Source: Candidatus Enterousia intestinigallinarum
GTDB lineage: Bacteria > Pseudomonadota > Alphaproteobacteria > Rs-D84
Assembly: GCA_944407095.1 (NCBI GenBank)
Contig: OX097180.1
Coordinates: 930,001 to 994,000, forward strand
Direction of reading: 5' to 3'
DNA: 64,000 nt
Within the stretch, counting starts at the first letter, position 1; the number at the start of each line of letters is the position of its first letter. The translations under genes were made by a program, and so were the position numbers. Shown here piece by piece: positions 1 through 9,039 of this stretch. Below the pieces are notes generated by a model that saw only the letters and a list, made by a program, of their open reading frames with translations, made no database searches and was not told the origin of the DNA.

Positions 1-50
1 CTTGCATGGCATGCAAGGGGTCGTCGGTTCGAGTCCGATCAGCTCCACCA
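1..50 (+). tRNA. tRNA-Ala (GGC), 3' part only
   Basis: The window opens inside this tRNA, at the 5' strand of the anticodon stem. CTTGC pairs with GCAAG around the loop ATGGCAT, which carries anticodon GGC after the invariant T33. A normal T arm (GGTTCGAGTCC) and a 3' end with an encoded CCA (48-50) follow. The D arm and the 5' acceptor strand lie outside the window. Confidence 0.93.
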
Positions 51-62
51 GAAATGTAGTAT

Positions 63-140
63 GGCGGATGTAGCTCAGTTGGTTAGAGCGTTGGTTTGTG
101 GTACCAAATGTCGCCGGTTCGAATCCGGTCATCCGCCCCA
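63..140 (+). tRNA. tRNA-His (GTG)
   Basis: This is a complete cloverleaf. GCGGATG (64-70) pairs with CATCCGC (130-136). The extra G at 63 pairs with C137, the G-1:C73 identity pair of tRNA-His. The anticodon loop TTGTGGT gives GTG. The T arm is GCCGG-TTCGAAT-CCGGT and the CCA is encoded (138-140). It follows tRNA-Ala by 12 nt, so the two are probably co-transcribed. Confidence 0.97.
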
Positions 141-145
141 GAAAT

Positions 146-170
146 AAAAAGCGCCCAGCGGGCGTTTTTT
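146..170 (+). terminator. Rho-independent terminator of the tRNA-Ala/tRNA-His unit
   Basis: CGCCC (152-156) and GGGCG (160-164) form a GC-rich hairpin with loop AGC. It is preceded by AAAAA and followed by TTTTTT, so the stem can extend through A-T pairs and may work in both directions. Confidence 0.85.
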
Positions 171-283
171 ATTTCTGTGTAAGGATGCGGATGAGAACCG
201 GCGAAAGAGCCGTTCGAACCGCCGCAAAAAGGCGAACGTCAGTGCGCCGGTTTGCGTCAGCAAATTTTGCAAGGTGACGAAGT

Positions 284-302
284 AATCCGGTCATCCGCCC
301 CA
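284..302 (+). repeat. Second copy of the tRNA-His 3' end (19-nt direct repeat)
   Basis: These 19 nt are identical to tRNA-His positions 122-140, including the 3' CCA. GCGGATG also recurs at 187-193 and can pair with CATCCGC at 292-298. The segment 187-302 therefore has matched acceptor-like ends but no tRNA body between them. The pattern fits an attachment-site scar of an element that integrated into tRNA-His, or a decayed tRNA duplication. Confidence 0.75.
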
Positions 303-331
303 CGAGTAACCAGTAACGAGTAACTAGCAAC
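303..331 (-). repeat. Heptanucleotide tandem repeat abutting the rph stop codon
   Basis: On the minus strand, beginning with the final G of the rph TAG stop, the sequence reads as four consecutive 7-mers: GTTGCTA, GTTACTC, GTTACTG, GTTACTC. The same 7-nt unit occurs near 7659, 30459 and 31403. Confidence 0.75.
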
Positions 332-1047
332 TATTCCAGTACCCGTTTTTGCAGTTCTATCAGTTTTTTGCATCCGGCCGACGCCATATCCATCAGTTTT
401 GAAATCTGGTCGCGGTCAAATGGGTGTTGTTCACCAGTTGCCTGAATTTCGATAAATTTACCGTCACCAGATACAACAAAGTTTGAATCCATTTCAGCGA
501 CACAATCTTCGTCATAATCCAAATCCAATATCAATTCACCGTTCCACAGACCTGCTGAAATTGCGGCAACATAATCCCGTATAGGATTTTCGCGTATGCG
601 TCCTGCATCAATCAGCCACCGCACTGCCAGCACCAGTGCCACGTACCCGCCAGTGACCGCCGCGCAACGTGTCCCGCCGTCGGCCTGAATCACATCACAG
701 TCGATTGTTATTGTGTGCCGCCCCAGTTTGTCCATATCAACAACGCTGCGCATTGCACGGCCAATCAGGCGCGAAATTTCTGCACTGCGATGATCCTTCA
801 TCAAAGTTTCGCGACCCTTGCGCGTGCCGTTTGCACGCGGCAACATTGAATATTCTGCCGTAACCCAACCGCCGGTTTTATTCTGTATTCGTTTCCAAAG
901 TGGCTGATTCATTTCAACTGATGCGGTGCATAAAACCTGGGTCCCGCCCATTTTTATCAGGCACGAACCTTCGGCCCACTTGTTGACACCGGTTTCCATC
1001 GAAACGGGTCGAATTTGGTCGGTTTTACGCATAGATGGTCGCATCAT
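331..1047 (-). CDS. rph: Ribonuclease PH
   Basis: RNase PH is a phosphorolytic 3'-to-5' exoribonuclease that trims tRNA 3' ends and works as a ring of dimers. The 238 residues match the usual family length. Recognisable stretches are the N-terminal RPVS, GGTQVLCTASVE, the RLIGRAMRS segment, and DVIQADGGTRCAAVTGG in the middle, which is the phosphate and active-site region of the PH fold. An AAAGGA ribosome site lies about 7 nt before the ATG at 1047; a second ATG follows directly. It is divergent from the YbhN-like gene and ends against a heptamer repeat. It sits beside two tRNA genes, but that need not be functional. Confidence 0.96.
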   Translation of the reverse strand: MMRPSMRKTDQIRPVSMETGVNKWAEGSCLIKMGGTQVLCTASVEMNQPLWKRIQNKTGGWVTAEYSMLPRANGTRKGRETLMKDHRSAEISRLIGRAMRSVVDMDKLGRHTITIDCDVIQADGGTRCAAVTGGYVALVLAVRWLIDAGRIRENPIRDYVAAISAGLWNGELILDLDYDEDCVAEMDSNFVVSGDGKFIEIQATGEQHPFDRDQISKLMDMASAGCKKLIELQKRVLE

Positions 1048-1170
1048 AAATAAATCCTTTGTTTTTGAATTGCTGTATACTATATAATAAAGGGACAGGA
1101 TTGCAATGCTTTTTGCATTTGCTTTTTTACTGCTATGCGTGTATCCTGTCCAGTCGGTAAAAGGATTTTT

Positions 1171-2193
1171 ATGTCAGCCAAAGCAAAACGCTTGTTCAAA
1201 AAGTTAGTTAGTTATTCAGGCATTTTTTTCTTTGTATTAGCTGCCGTTATGTTGTGGTGGCAGCTGCGCGAATACAGTTTTTCGGACATTTTTCACGCGT
1301 TGGTCAATATACCCGTTGTAAATTTGCTGGTGGCGTGTATAGCGTGTTTTGCCGGATATTTGACATTGTCATTGTATGACTATTTGGCATTGCGGTATGT
1401 TGGCGCGCGTGTGTCGTGGTGGAAATGGATGCTGGCGGGAATGCTGGGGTTCGCAATCAGCAATAATGCCGGCCACGCCGTGGTCAGTGGTGGTGCGATA
1501 CGTTACCGGTTATATACACGCTGGCGCATTAGTGGCGGCGATATTGTAAAGATGCTGACGTTTTCCGGAATGACGTATTTCCTGGGGTGTTCAGCAATAT
1601 TGATTATCGGGTATTTTTTGGTTCCGTCGGAATTGCTGTCGCGTTCTGTTGGGGCCAGTGTTGGAATAAACACGTTGTTTATTATATGCACGGCGGCAGT
1701 TTTGGCATACTTTGCGGCAACAGTGTTTTTTCAAAAGAAAAGTATAAAAATAAAAAGCATAAAGTTCCAGATTCCGACAACAAAAACCGCATTATTACAG
1801 ACATTATTGGGTGCGGCGGACAGTTTTCTGGCCGGATTGGTATTGTATTTCTGCCTGCTGTCGTTTGTTCATATACCGTTCGGCACCTATATCGGGCTGT
1901 TTGTTATCGCGCAAACAACCGGCGTATTTAGCCAGGTTCCCGGTGGTATCGGTGTATTTGAAAGTATATTTTTGCTGGCATTACCCGATGGCGTGGACAA
2001 GGCGGATATATTCGGGGCGCTGTTAGCGTACAGAATAATATACTATGTTCTGCCGTTGATTGGGGTTGGCGGGTTGTTTTTTATATATGAAAACTATCTG
2101 CGTGCGCGTATGAAGCGCTGGCTGGCCGAAGCCAAGGAACGAATTCCCCAGATCCCGGCTAAAATCAAAAATATCCGTCACGGTAAAAAATAA
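1171..2193 (+). CDS. YbhN/UPF0104-family flippase-like membrane protein
   Basis: This is an integral inner-membrane protein of 340 residues with about eight hydrophobic segments. It belongs by its pattern to the UPF0104/LPG_synthase_TM group, related to the flippase half of MprF. Family hallmarks include the polar loop NAGHAVVSGGAIRYR near residues 105-120 and the motif VPGGIGVFES near 255. It lacks the soluble lysyl-transferase domain of MprF, so lipid lysinylation is not expected. A lipid-translocation role is an inference from the family. I chose ATG 1171 because AAAGGATTTTT precedes it; an in-frame codon at 1135 has no ribosome site. It stands alone between divergent rph and the RNase E/G gene. 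Confidence 0.85.
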   Translation: MSAKAKRLFKKLVSYSGIFFFVLAAVMLWWQLREYSFSDIFHALVNIPVVNLLVACIACFAGYLTLSLYDYLALRYVGARVSWWKWMLAGMLGFAISNNAGHAVVSGGAIRYRLYTRWRISGGDIVKMLTFSGMTYFLGCSAILIIGYFLVPSELLSRSVGASVGINTLFIICTAAVLAYFAATVFFQKKSIKIKSIKFQIPTTKTALLQTLLGAADSFLAGLVLYFCLLSFVHIPFGTYIGLFVIAQTTGVFSQVPGGIGVFESIFLLALPDGVDKADIFGALLAYRIIYYVLPLIGVGGLFFIYENYLRARMKRWLAEAKERIPQIPAKIKNIRHGKK

Positions 2194-2398
2194 ATGCCTT
2201 GCCTGGTCGGCTTTGGCGTGCTATGCTGAATCTCAACGTATGAAATGGGATTGATATAAGTGTTTGTATTATCACTGCTCTTTGTAATTCGATACGCGCT
2301 GTTTATCATCGTTGCGCACTCCCTTGGCATAGGCACGGACGCCTCACGGGGACGGGTTATGGCCATTGCATACGCATACAACACAAAAGGATTACTAA

Positions 2399-4195
2399 AT
2401 GTCAAAGAAGATTTATGTGGACGCAGTCCACCCGGAGGAAACACGTGTGGTCGTGGTGGATACCGCAACCAACCGTGTTTCTGATTTTGACGTTGAAACA
2501 ACCACTAAGCCCCAGATAAAGGGAAACATTTATCTGGCCAAGGTTATTCGCGTCGAACCTTCCTTGCAGGCGGCATTTGTTGACTATGGTTCTGGCAAGA
2601 ACGGATTTCTGCCGTTTTCGGAAATACACCCGGATTATTACCAGGTAACCCCCGAACAGAAAAAGAAACTGATTGAATTGGCGCACGCCAATATTGTTGA
2701 CGACGACGACGATCCCGATGACGAAGCGGACGAAGTCGCCGAATACGACGACCACAGTGCCGGCGAAGATAACAAGGAATTGCTGAAACGTTCCCACGAA
2801 TTCAAGATTCAGGACGTTATAAAGCCAAAACAAATTTTATTGGTTCAGGGTGTCAAGGAAGAACGTGGTCAAAAGGGCGCGTCAATGACGACATATCTGT
2901 CGTTGGCGGGTCGCTTTGCGGTTTTGATGCCCAATTCGCGCAAACGCAACAGTTACGGTATTTCCAAAAAGATTTCTGACAAGGCCGAACGCGCACGTCT
3001 GCGTGAAATTCTGCACGAATTAAAAATTCCCAAGGGTATGACCGTTGTTCTGCGTACTGCTGCAATGGGGGCAAACGCCGTTGATATCGCCAAGGATTAT
3101 GATTATCTGGTGAATCTGTGGAATGAAATCCGTAAAACGACCCTGGAATCCGTTGCGCCAGTAACTATTCATACCGAAGATTCATTGTTGCGTCGTGTCG
3201 TGCGTGATTTCCTGTCGGACAAGGACGACGTACTGATTGTCCAGGGGGACGAAGCATTTGACGCCGCCAAACAGTATTTTCAACAGATGTATGGCCGCGC
3301 ACCGCGCAAACAGTTGGTGCAATATCGCGATGCCGCGGTGCCATTGATGGTCAAGGCCGGCGTTGAAAAACAGTTAGAAGGTATGCACGGTCCATATGTC
3401 CAGTTGCCGTCGGGTGGATCCCTGGTCATCAACCAGACCGAAGCAATGGTGACAATCGACGTAAATTCATCCCGCGCGATAAAGGAAAAAGATATTGAAC
3501 AGACGGCTCTGAACACTAATCTGGAAGCCGCCGAAGAAATCGCCCTGCAACTGCGCCTGCGTGATTTGGCCGGTATTATTGCGATTGACTTCATTGATAT
3601 GGAAGAAGAGAAAAACAATCGCAAACTGGAATCCAAAATGCGCGAGGTTATGAAACGTGATCGCGCCCGCACCCAGGTTGCCAAGATAAACAATTTTGGT
3701 GTTTTGATGCTGTCACGCCAGCGTTTGCGCAGCAGTTTTATGGAATCGTCGTATGTGCAGTGCCCGCACTGTATGGGGGCCGGCGTTGTGCCGTCAATTC
3801 AGACCGCGGCAATAATTTTGTTCCGTCATTTGCAAGAAAAGTTGTTGGCAAAAAGTGCCCAGAAAATCATAATGACGGTGCCCAGTGATGTCGCCATATA
3901 CCTGCTGAATAGCAAGCGTGCCGAGTTGGCCGCGATGGAGGCGGAATTTGACACCGAAATCGTTATCATCGGTGATGACAGTTTGATGAATATTGACCAG
4001 TATTCTATTCAACGTGTCGCCCCAGAACAGAACAAAACCGAAGATTTGCTGAACGCGTACGCGCCGTCAACGGATGCCCGTCGTAAAAACGCCCGTCATA
4101 TGGACGCCAAAAAGACGACTATGAACGCGCCACGTCGCAAACGTAAAAAGGGGCCGAGCCAGAAAAAAACAATCTGGCAAAAACTGGTTGGATAA
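2399..4195 (+). CDS. rne: Ribonuclease E/G family endoribonuclease
   Basis: This single-strand endoribonuclease processes rRNA and tRNA precursors and turns over mRNA. An S1 RNA-binding domain begins near residue 36 and is split by an acidic insert (DDDDDPDDEADEVAEYDD, about 100-120). RNase H-like and catalytic DNase I-like regions follow. The two magnesium-binding aspartates sit in TIDVNSSRA (about 350) and AIDFIDM (about 397), and the zinc link is CPHC (about 454). At 598 residues, with only a short basic tail, it lacks the long C-terminal degradosome scaffold of E. coli RNase E, so it could equally be called RNase G-like. The roughly 200-nt upstream gap may be its 5' leader; RNase E leaders are often autoregulatory, but no conserved motif was recognised here. 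Confidence 0.95.
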   Translation: MSKKIYVDAVHPEETRVVVVDTATNRVSDFDVETTTKPQIKGNIYLAKVIRVEPSLQAAFVDYGSGKNGFLPFSEIHPDYYQVTPEQKKKLIELAHANIVDDDDDPDDEADEVAEYDDHSAGEDNKELLKRSHEFKIQDVIKPKQILLVQGVKEERGQKGASMTTYLSLAGRFAVLMPNSRKRNSYGISKKISDKAERARLREILHELKIPKGMTVVLRTAAMGANAVDIAKDYDYLVNLWNEIRKTTLESVAPVTIHTEDSLLRRVVRDFLSDKDDVLIVQGDEAFDAAKQYFQQMYGRAPRKQLVQYRDAAVPLMVKAGVEKQLEGMHGPYVQLPSGGSLVINQTEAMVTIDVNSSRAIKEKDIEQTALNTNLEAAEEIALQLRLRDLAGIIAIDFIDMEEEKNNRKLESKMREVMKRDRARTQVAKINNFGVLMLSRQRLRSSFMESSYVQCPHCMGAGVVPSIQTAAIILFRHLQEKLLAKSAQKIIMTVPSDVAIYLLNSKRAELAAMEAEFDTEIVIIGDDSLMNIDQYSIQRVAPEQNKTEDLLNAYAPSTDARRKNARHMDAKKTTMNAPRRKRKKGPSQKKTIWQKLVG

Positions 4196-4196
4196 T

Positions 4197-4224
4197 AAAA
4201 ACGGGACATATGTCCCGTTTTTAT
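4197..4224 (+). terminator. Terminator after RNase E/G
   Basis: A perfect 24-nt palindrome runs from AAAACGGGACAT (4197-4208) to ATGTCCCGTTTT (4209-4220), followed by TTATT. It ends the RNase E/G transcript before recG. Confidence 0.9.
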
Positions 4225-4263
4225 TATTGCTAAATTCGTACATTTTGACTAATTTTATAGTAT

Positions 4264-6318
4264 ATGAAACGCGAACTGTTTGAATTTTTGAATACCGACC
4301 TGCAGTTTATCAAGGGCGTCGGCCCGGTTTTAGCCACACGGTTTGACGATGTATTGGGCGGGCGTCGGGTGTTGGATTTTATGCTGCATACGCCGGCATA
4401 TATTCGCGCGCGTGATGTTACCGAAAACGTTTTGGATGCCGTCGCGGGCGATGTGATAACAATACCGCTGTTGGTAAAATCGCACAGGGCGGGGGGCGTT
4501 TTTCGCGGACGTCGTCGCCCGACACAGATTCTGTGTGCTGATAAAATGGGAAACACGGTGGTGATTCAGTTTTTTAATGTGAACTTTCTGGATTATTGGT
4601 TGAAAAAATTGCCTGTTGGTGATTGGCGTATGGTCAGTGGAAAACTGGAACGCGGTGGGCGTGCGACGATAAATCATCCTGACTTTATCGAAGAAATGCA
4701 AAACGCCGATAAAATTCCGTCCATCCAGGCGATTTATCCCGCGGGCGAAGGCCTGACCCAGAAAACATTTGCAAACGTCCGTGACCAGATATTTAATATC
4801 TTGCCCGACAAGATTGCGGGCGAAACAGATGACAATGTGCGCGAATTTTTTGATGCATTGCGTCACGTGCATTATCCACAGTCAGACGCTGATTTAATGC
4901 CAAATTCGACATATATGGCAAAGTTGGCGTATTGGGAATTATTGGCGCACCAGTCGGCGATTGTAATCAGTCGTCGCAATCGTGCGGACGTGCGCAATCG
5001 GCGCGTCGTGCGTCCAAAAAAGTATGAGTTGTTGGAACGCTTTTATTCGGCACTGCCGTTTGCACTGACTGGTGCTCAGACACGTACGCTGGGTGAAATA
5101 TTTGATGATATGTCGCGCGATGTGCCTATGATGCGCCTGGTTCAGGGCGACGTGGGCAGTGGTAAAACAATCGTTGCGCTGGCGGCGGCGGTTAAAATGG
5201 CCGAAACCGGGGCTCAGACGGCACTGTTGGCGCCAACCGATACCCTGGCACAGCAACACTATGCAAAAATAAAGCCACTGTGCGATAAAATTGGCATAGT
5301 TTGCGATATACTGACCGGCCGGGACAAGGGTGCGCCACGTCGTGAAAAATTGGTGTCCCTGCGTTCTGGGCGAACAAAAATAGTTGTTGGTACACACGCA
5401 TTATTTTCTGATGATGTTGAATATAAAGATTTGGGACTGGTAATAGTTGATGAACAGCATCGCTTTGGCGTTTCCCAACGCGAAGCATTACGATCCAAGG
5501 GTGCAAATCCCGACCTGTTGGCACTGTCTGCAACGCCGATACCGCGTACGTTGTCTATGACGATATACGGTGATATGGACGTATCGATTATAAATGAAAA
5601 GCCGGCGGGACGTCTGCCGATTATAACGACTAAATTGCCGGTTGCGCGTGTCGGTGAACTGGTTGCGCGCCTGCGCGTGCAAATTGATAACGGGGCCAAG
5701 GTGTTTTGGGTCTGTCCATTGGTTGAGCAATCTGAAGTATCGGACTTGACGGCGGTAAACGCCCGATACGATGATTTGAAAAAGTTTTTTCCCACTGCGG
5801 GACTGGTGCACGGCCAAATGGAAAAGCGTCAGCGTGACGCCGTAATGGCCGAATTTGCCGACGACAATTCGGATATGAAAATACTGGTTGCCACCACGGT
5901 TATAGAGGTTGGCATTGACGTCCCGCGTGCAACAATAATTGTTATTGAAAACGCCGAACGGTTTGGCCTGGCCGCGTTGCACCAGTTGCGCGGACGTGTC
6001 GGACGTGGCAACCAACAATCGTATTGCATATTGCTGTATGGACGCAATATCAGCGAAGACGGGCTGAAGCGTCTGGACGTACTGACGGAAACGGACGACG
6101 GATTTGCCATTGCCGAACAGGATTTAATTATGCGTGGCACAGGCGAACTGTTGGGGACGCGCCAAAGCGGGTGGATAAACTATCACTTTGTGGATTACGC
6201 GCGTCATCGGGATTTATTCAAATTGGCTGCGTCCGCTGCGCGTGATATGGTGGATGTTGACGCGTGGACACGCGATTTGATGTTCATATTTGACCGCGGG
6301 GTGACAATCAGTGCATAA
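4264..6318 (+). CDS. recG: ATP-dependent DNA helicase RecG
   Basis: RecG is a superfamily 2 helicase that regresses stalled replication forks and remodels Holliday junctions. The 684 residues cover the whole protein. The N-terminal wedge/OB region spans about 1-150, Walker A is GDVGSGKT (about 295), the DEAH-type box is VDEQH (about 396), motif III is SATPIP (about 421), and the C-terminal motif QLRGRVGRG (about 575) is followed by the TRG-type tail. No ribosome site is visible. TTGCTA (about 4238) and TAATTT are 17 nt apart and 8 nt before the ATG, so the mRNA may be leaderless. The last codons overlap the GTG of the next gene by 8 nt, suggesting co-translation. Confidence 0.97.
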   Translation: MKRELFEFLNTDLQFIKGVGPVLATRFDDVLGGRRVLDFMLHTPAYIRARDVTENVLDAVAGDVITIPLLVKSHRAGGVFRGRRRPTQILCADKMGNTVVIQFFNVNFLDYWLKKLPVGDWRMVSGKLERGGRATINHPDFIEEMQNADKIPSIQAIYPAGEGLTQKTFANVRDQIFNILPDKIAGETDDNVREFFDALRHVHYPQSDADLMPNSTYMAKLAYWELLAHQSAIVISRRNRADVRNRRVVRPKKYELLERFYSALPFALTGAQTRTLGEIFDDMSRDVPMMRLVQGDVGSGKTIVALAAAVKMAETGAQTALLAPTDTLAQQHYAKIKPLCDKIGIVCDILTGRDKGAPRREKLVSLRSGRTKIVVGTHALFSDDVEYKDLGLVIVDEQHRFGVSQREALRSKGANPDLLALSATPIPRTLSMTIYGDMDVSIINEKPAGRLPIITTKLPVARVGELVARLRVQIDNGAKVFWVCPLVEQSEVSDLTAVNARYDDLKKFFPTAGLVHGQMEKRQRDAVMAEFADDNSDMKILVATTVIEVGIDVPRATIIVIENAERFGLAALHQLRGRVGRGNQQSYCILLYGRNISEDGLKRLDVLTETDDGFAIAEQDLIMRGTGELLGTRQSGWINYHFVDYARHRDLFKLAASAARDMVDVDAWTRDLMFIFDRGVTISA

Positions 6319-7606
6319 AATTCTGGTTATTCTGTTGTGTGTTTTTCTGGCGGTGCCGGCACGTGCGGCGTCGCTTATCAACGATACCGAAACAGAACGC
6401 GTTTTAACGGAATTGATAACGCCGTTGGCGGATGCCGCCGATATCCCAGCCGGACGTCTGCGCGTGCATATTATAAACAGCAATGAATTTAACGCGTTTG
6501 TTATGGGGGGTGAAGATGTGTATGTGTACACAGGCCTGTTGACGCAAATCAAATCACCTGATGCATTACAGGCGGTTGTCGCACACGAATTGGGGCACAC
6601 ATTGGGCGGACATATGGCGCAAATGGCCGACCGAATGAGTGCAGAAATGACGCGTACTATGCTGATTCAGGCATTGGGCATTGGATTGATGGCGGTTGGG
6701 GGTGACCCGTCGTTGGGGGCGGGGGTATTGGCTGGTTCCAGTGGCGTGGCGCAACAATCTATGCTGGCGTTCACCCGGGACGAAGAACGCATTGCCGACG
6801 ATATGGGATTAAAATTGATGATACGTGCAAAATTAAATCCCAACGGGTTTATAGACGTGTTTGAACAAATGTCACATATGACGGGCGCACTGGAATCACG
6901 CATAAATCCGAACCGAATAAACCACCCGCTGACTGCCGAACGTTTAAGCAATGTTCGCGCCCAGATTGATAAAATGGACGCATCATATACGCCGTCAAAC
7001 GCACCGACCGCGGATCAGCGTGCCGAATACGAACTGGTTCGGGCAAAGTTGGTCGGATATCTGGACAGTGCGGAAAATGTCACGACAATGTATCCAAATT
7101 CCGATACGTCGGATGCGGCACTGTATGCGCGTGCAATCGCACATATGCAGATGGGTAATCTGGACACGGCGCGTGACGGCACAATGACACTGATATCACG
7201 TAACCCGGAAAATCCGTATTTTTATGAATTGCTGGGTGATATAGAATATCAACTGGGGCACTATGACGACAGTGTCAACGCGTATGAGCAGTCATTAAAA
7301 TTGACCGACAACGCGCCCCAGATTGAAACGGCGCTGGCACTGGTGCTGACCGAACGGAACGCATCTGGCGACCGCGACCGGGCGATTGCATTGTGCAAAC
7401 GTTCGTTGCTGTCCGCGCCGGCACCGATGACGTATTGGGTATTGGCGCGTGCATACGGTGACGACGGACGTGCCGATTGGGCCCGTGCGGAATATTATCA
7501 TATGATGGGGCGTGAAAAACAGACACGCGAATATGCGCGTCGCGCACAAAAATCGTTACAACCCGGCACCCCCGAATATATCAAGGCCGGGGATTTACTG
7601 GAATAA
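6311..7606 (+). CDS. Periplasmic M48 metalloprotease with TPR repeats (BepA-like)
   Basis: This is a zinc metallopeptidase exported by an N-terminal signal peptide (residues 1-19, ending ARA). The zinc motif is HELGH (about 91-95), with the third ligand region EERIADDMG about 65 residues later. The C-terminal half (about 250-420) holds TPR-like helices. This is the layout of BepA/YfgC, which edits outer-membrane protein assembly, so a role with the Bam machinery is a family-based inference. It starts at GTG 6311 inside the end of recG (8-nt overlap), so translation is probably coupled. It ends before a two-way terminator shared with ackA. Confidence 0.9.
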   Translation: MHKILVILLCVFLAVPARAASLINDTETERVLTELITPLADAADIPAGRLRVHIINSNEFNAFVMGGEDVYVYTGLLTQIKSPDALQAVVAHELGHTLGGHMAQMADRMSAEMTRTMLIQALGIGLMAVGGDPSLGAGVLAGSSGVAQQSMLAFTRDEERIADDMGLKLMIRAKLNPNGFIDVFEQMSHMTGALESRINPNRINHPLTAERLSNVRAQIDKMDASYTPSNAPTADQRAEYELVRAKLVGYLDSAENVTTMYPNSDTSDAALYARAIAHMQMGNLDTARDGTMTLISRNPENPYFYELLGDIEYQLGHYDDSVNAYEQSLKLTDNAPQIETALALVLTERNASGDRDRAIALCKRSLLSAPAPMTYWVLARAYGDDGRADWARAEYYHMMGREKQTREYARRAQKSLQPGTPEYIKAGDLLE

Positions 7607-7658
7607 ATTTTATTCTGGAAAACATCACACACGTATTATGTAATTACAATTGTATTTT

Positions 7659-7675
7659 CTAGTAACCTGTAACTA
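7659..7675. repeat. Short heptanucleotide repeat (two units)
   Basis: On the minus strand this reads GTTACAG then GTTACTA, two units of the 7-nt repeat seen near 303, 30459 and 31403. It lies about 50 nt after the M48 stop and directly before the terminator. Confidence 0.5.
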
Positions 7676-7676
7676 A

Positions 7677-7702
7677 AAAAACCGGGGTAATCCCCGGTTT
7701 TT
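7677..7702. terminator. Bidirectional terminator between the M48 gene and ackA
   Basis: ACCGGGG (7681-7687) pairs with CCCCGGT (7692-7698) around the loop TAAT. It is flanked by A and T runs, so it can stop the two converging transcripts. Confidence 0.88.
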
Positions 7703-8943
7703 TATTTTGCAAATGAATAATCCATTTCCAAGTGATTTGGATTATACGTGCCGTTCATAATTGCGATGGTATCTTCTACGATAACCAGTTCTTCGTTTGT
7801 GGCAATCATAAAGATTTTTACACGGCTGTCGGGGGTGGATATTTCCATTTCATCAACACCCTTGCGTGCCAGGGCGGCGGCATTTTTTTCTTTGTCCAGT
7901 TTTACGCCCAATTCTTCCAAACCGCTGCAGAATTTTTCACGCAGATAGTCGTCATTTTCACCCACGCCCGCCGTAAATACCAACGCGTCCGTGTGCCCCA
8001 GTTCCGCCATATAAGAACCAATGTATTTTTTTACATTGTGTGCTTCCATATCAATGGCCAGACGGCACTTGTCGTTAGTTTCACGGTTTGATTCCACGTC
8101 ACGACGGTCTGCAAAACATTCTGTGACCCCCATTAAACCTGAATCTTTGTTCAAATGCTTTTGCATTTGTTCCGGTGTCAGATGCAGACGTTCCATAACA
8201 TATAAAACAACCCCCGGATCGATGTCGCCCGGACGTGTTCCCATTGTCAGGCCGGCCAACGGTGTCATCCCCAGTGATGTATCAACAGAAACACCGTTTT
8301 TAATTGCGGTTGCTGATGCACCCGACCCAATGTGCAAAGTAATCAGATTGCATTTGTCCGCCGGTTTTCCCAACAGTTTCGCCGCGCGTTTGGATACATA
8401 CAGGTGCGATGTCCCGTGAAAACCGTATCTGCGCACGCCCAGTTCAGTGTACCACGCATTGGGCACGGCATAGCGATATGCATAATCTGGCATTGTCTGG
8501 TGAAAAGCGGTGTCAAATACGGCAACCTGTTTTGCGTTCGGCAATAATTGTTTTGCCGTAACAATCCCCATCAATGCAGGCGGATTGTGCAACGGTGCGA
8601 TTGATGACAGTTCATCAATTGTACGCATAACTTCGTCCGTGATTTCCACAGATGATGCAAATTTATCACCGCCCATAACGACACGGTGACCAACGCCGCC
8701 AATTTCGTTCATATCAATGGATGCATCGCGCAACATAAACAGCACGACATTCAGCGCTTCGTCGTGGTTTTTCATTTCTGTTTCTTTGCGTGTTTTTGTG
8801 CCGTCGGGATATTTCTGGGTTATGAAAGAATCTGGCAAGCCAATTTTTTCAACATTTCCGCCGACAATATATTTTTTTGAATCAGCGTCAAAAACCTGGT
8901 ATTTCAGTGATGAAGAACCACAATTCAGTGCAAGTATGTACAT
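7702..8943 (-). CDS. ackA: Acetate kinase
   Basis: Acetate kinase interconverts acetyl phosphate + ADP and acetate + ATP in the cytoplasm. It is usually paired with phosphotransacetylase, but no pta gene is in this window. The protein has 413 residues. Family landmarks include LNCGSSSLKY at the N-terminus, GHRVVMGGDKF, DTAFHQTMP, YGFHGTSH and HIGSGASA (phosphate and nucleotide sites of the ASKHA fold). The start at 8943 is supported by AAAGGGG about 6 nt upstream and by homology to LNCGSSS; 22 codons further upstream are open but unlikely. The gene suggests substrate-level ATP production through acetate. Confidence 0.96.
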   Translation of the reverse strand: MYILALNCGSSSLKYQVFDADSKKYIVGGNVEKIGLPDSFITQKYPDGTKTRKETEMKNHDEALNVVLFMLRDASIDMNEIGGVGHRVVMGGDKFASSVEITDEVMRTIDELSSIAPLHNPPALMGIVTAKQLLPNAKQVAVFDTAFHQTMPDYAYRYAVPNAWYTELGVRRYGFHGTSHLYVSKRAAKLLGKPADKCNLITLHIGSGASATAIKNGVSVDTSLGMTPLAGLTMGTRPGDIDPGVVLYVMERLHLTPEQMQKHLNKDSGLMGVTECFADRRDVESNRETNDKCRLAIDMEAHNVKKYIGSYMAELGHTDALVFTAGVGENDDYLREKFCSGLEELGVKLDKEKNAAALARKGVDEMEISTPDSRVKIFMIATNEELVIVEDTIAIMNGTYNPNHLEMDYSFAK

Positions 8944-9010
8944 AATGTCCCCTTTTTCTATGGCGTCAGCATAACACACGGCGCATAATGTTTCAACCGT
9001 AAAAAGCACA

Positions 9011-9039
9011 AAAAAGTACCGCCATTGGCGGTGCTTTTT
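9011..9039 (-). terminator. Terminator of the 749-residue orphan gene
   Basis: AAAAAGTACCGCC and GGCGGTGCTTTTT form a 13-bp stem (one T-G pair) around ATT. It overlaps the stop codon of the minus-strand gene and is followed on that strand by a T run. It also separates this gene from ackA. Confidence 0.8.

Noticed and set aside
187-302. A tmRNA acceptor piece or extra tRNA downstream of tRNA-His
   Set aside because: The ends match tRNA-His, but no D, anticodon or T arm and no tag peptide can be traced, so an attachment scar is the simpler reading.
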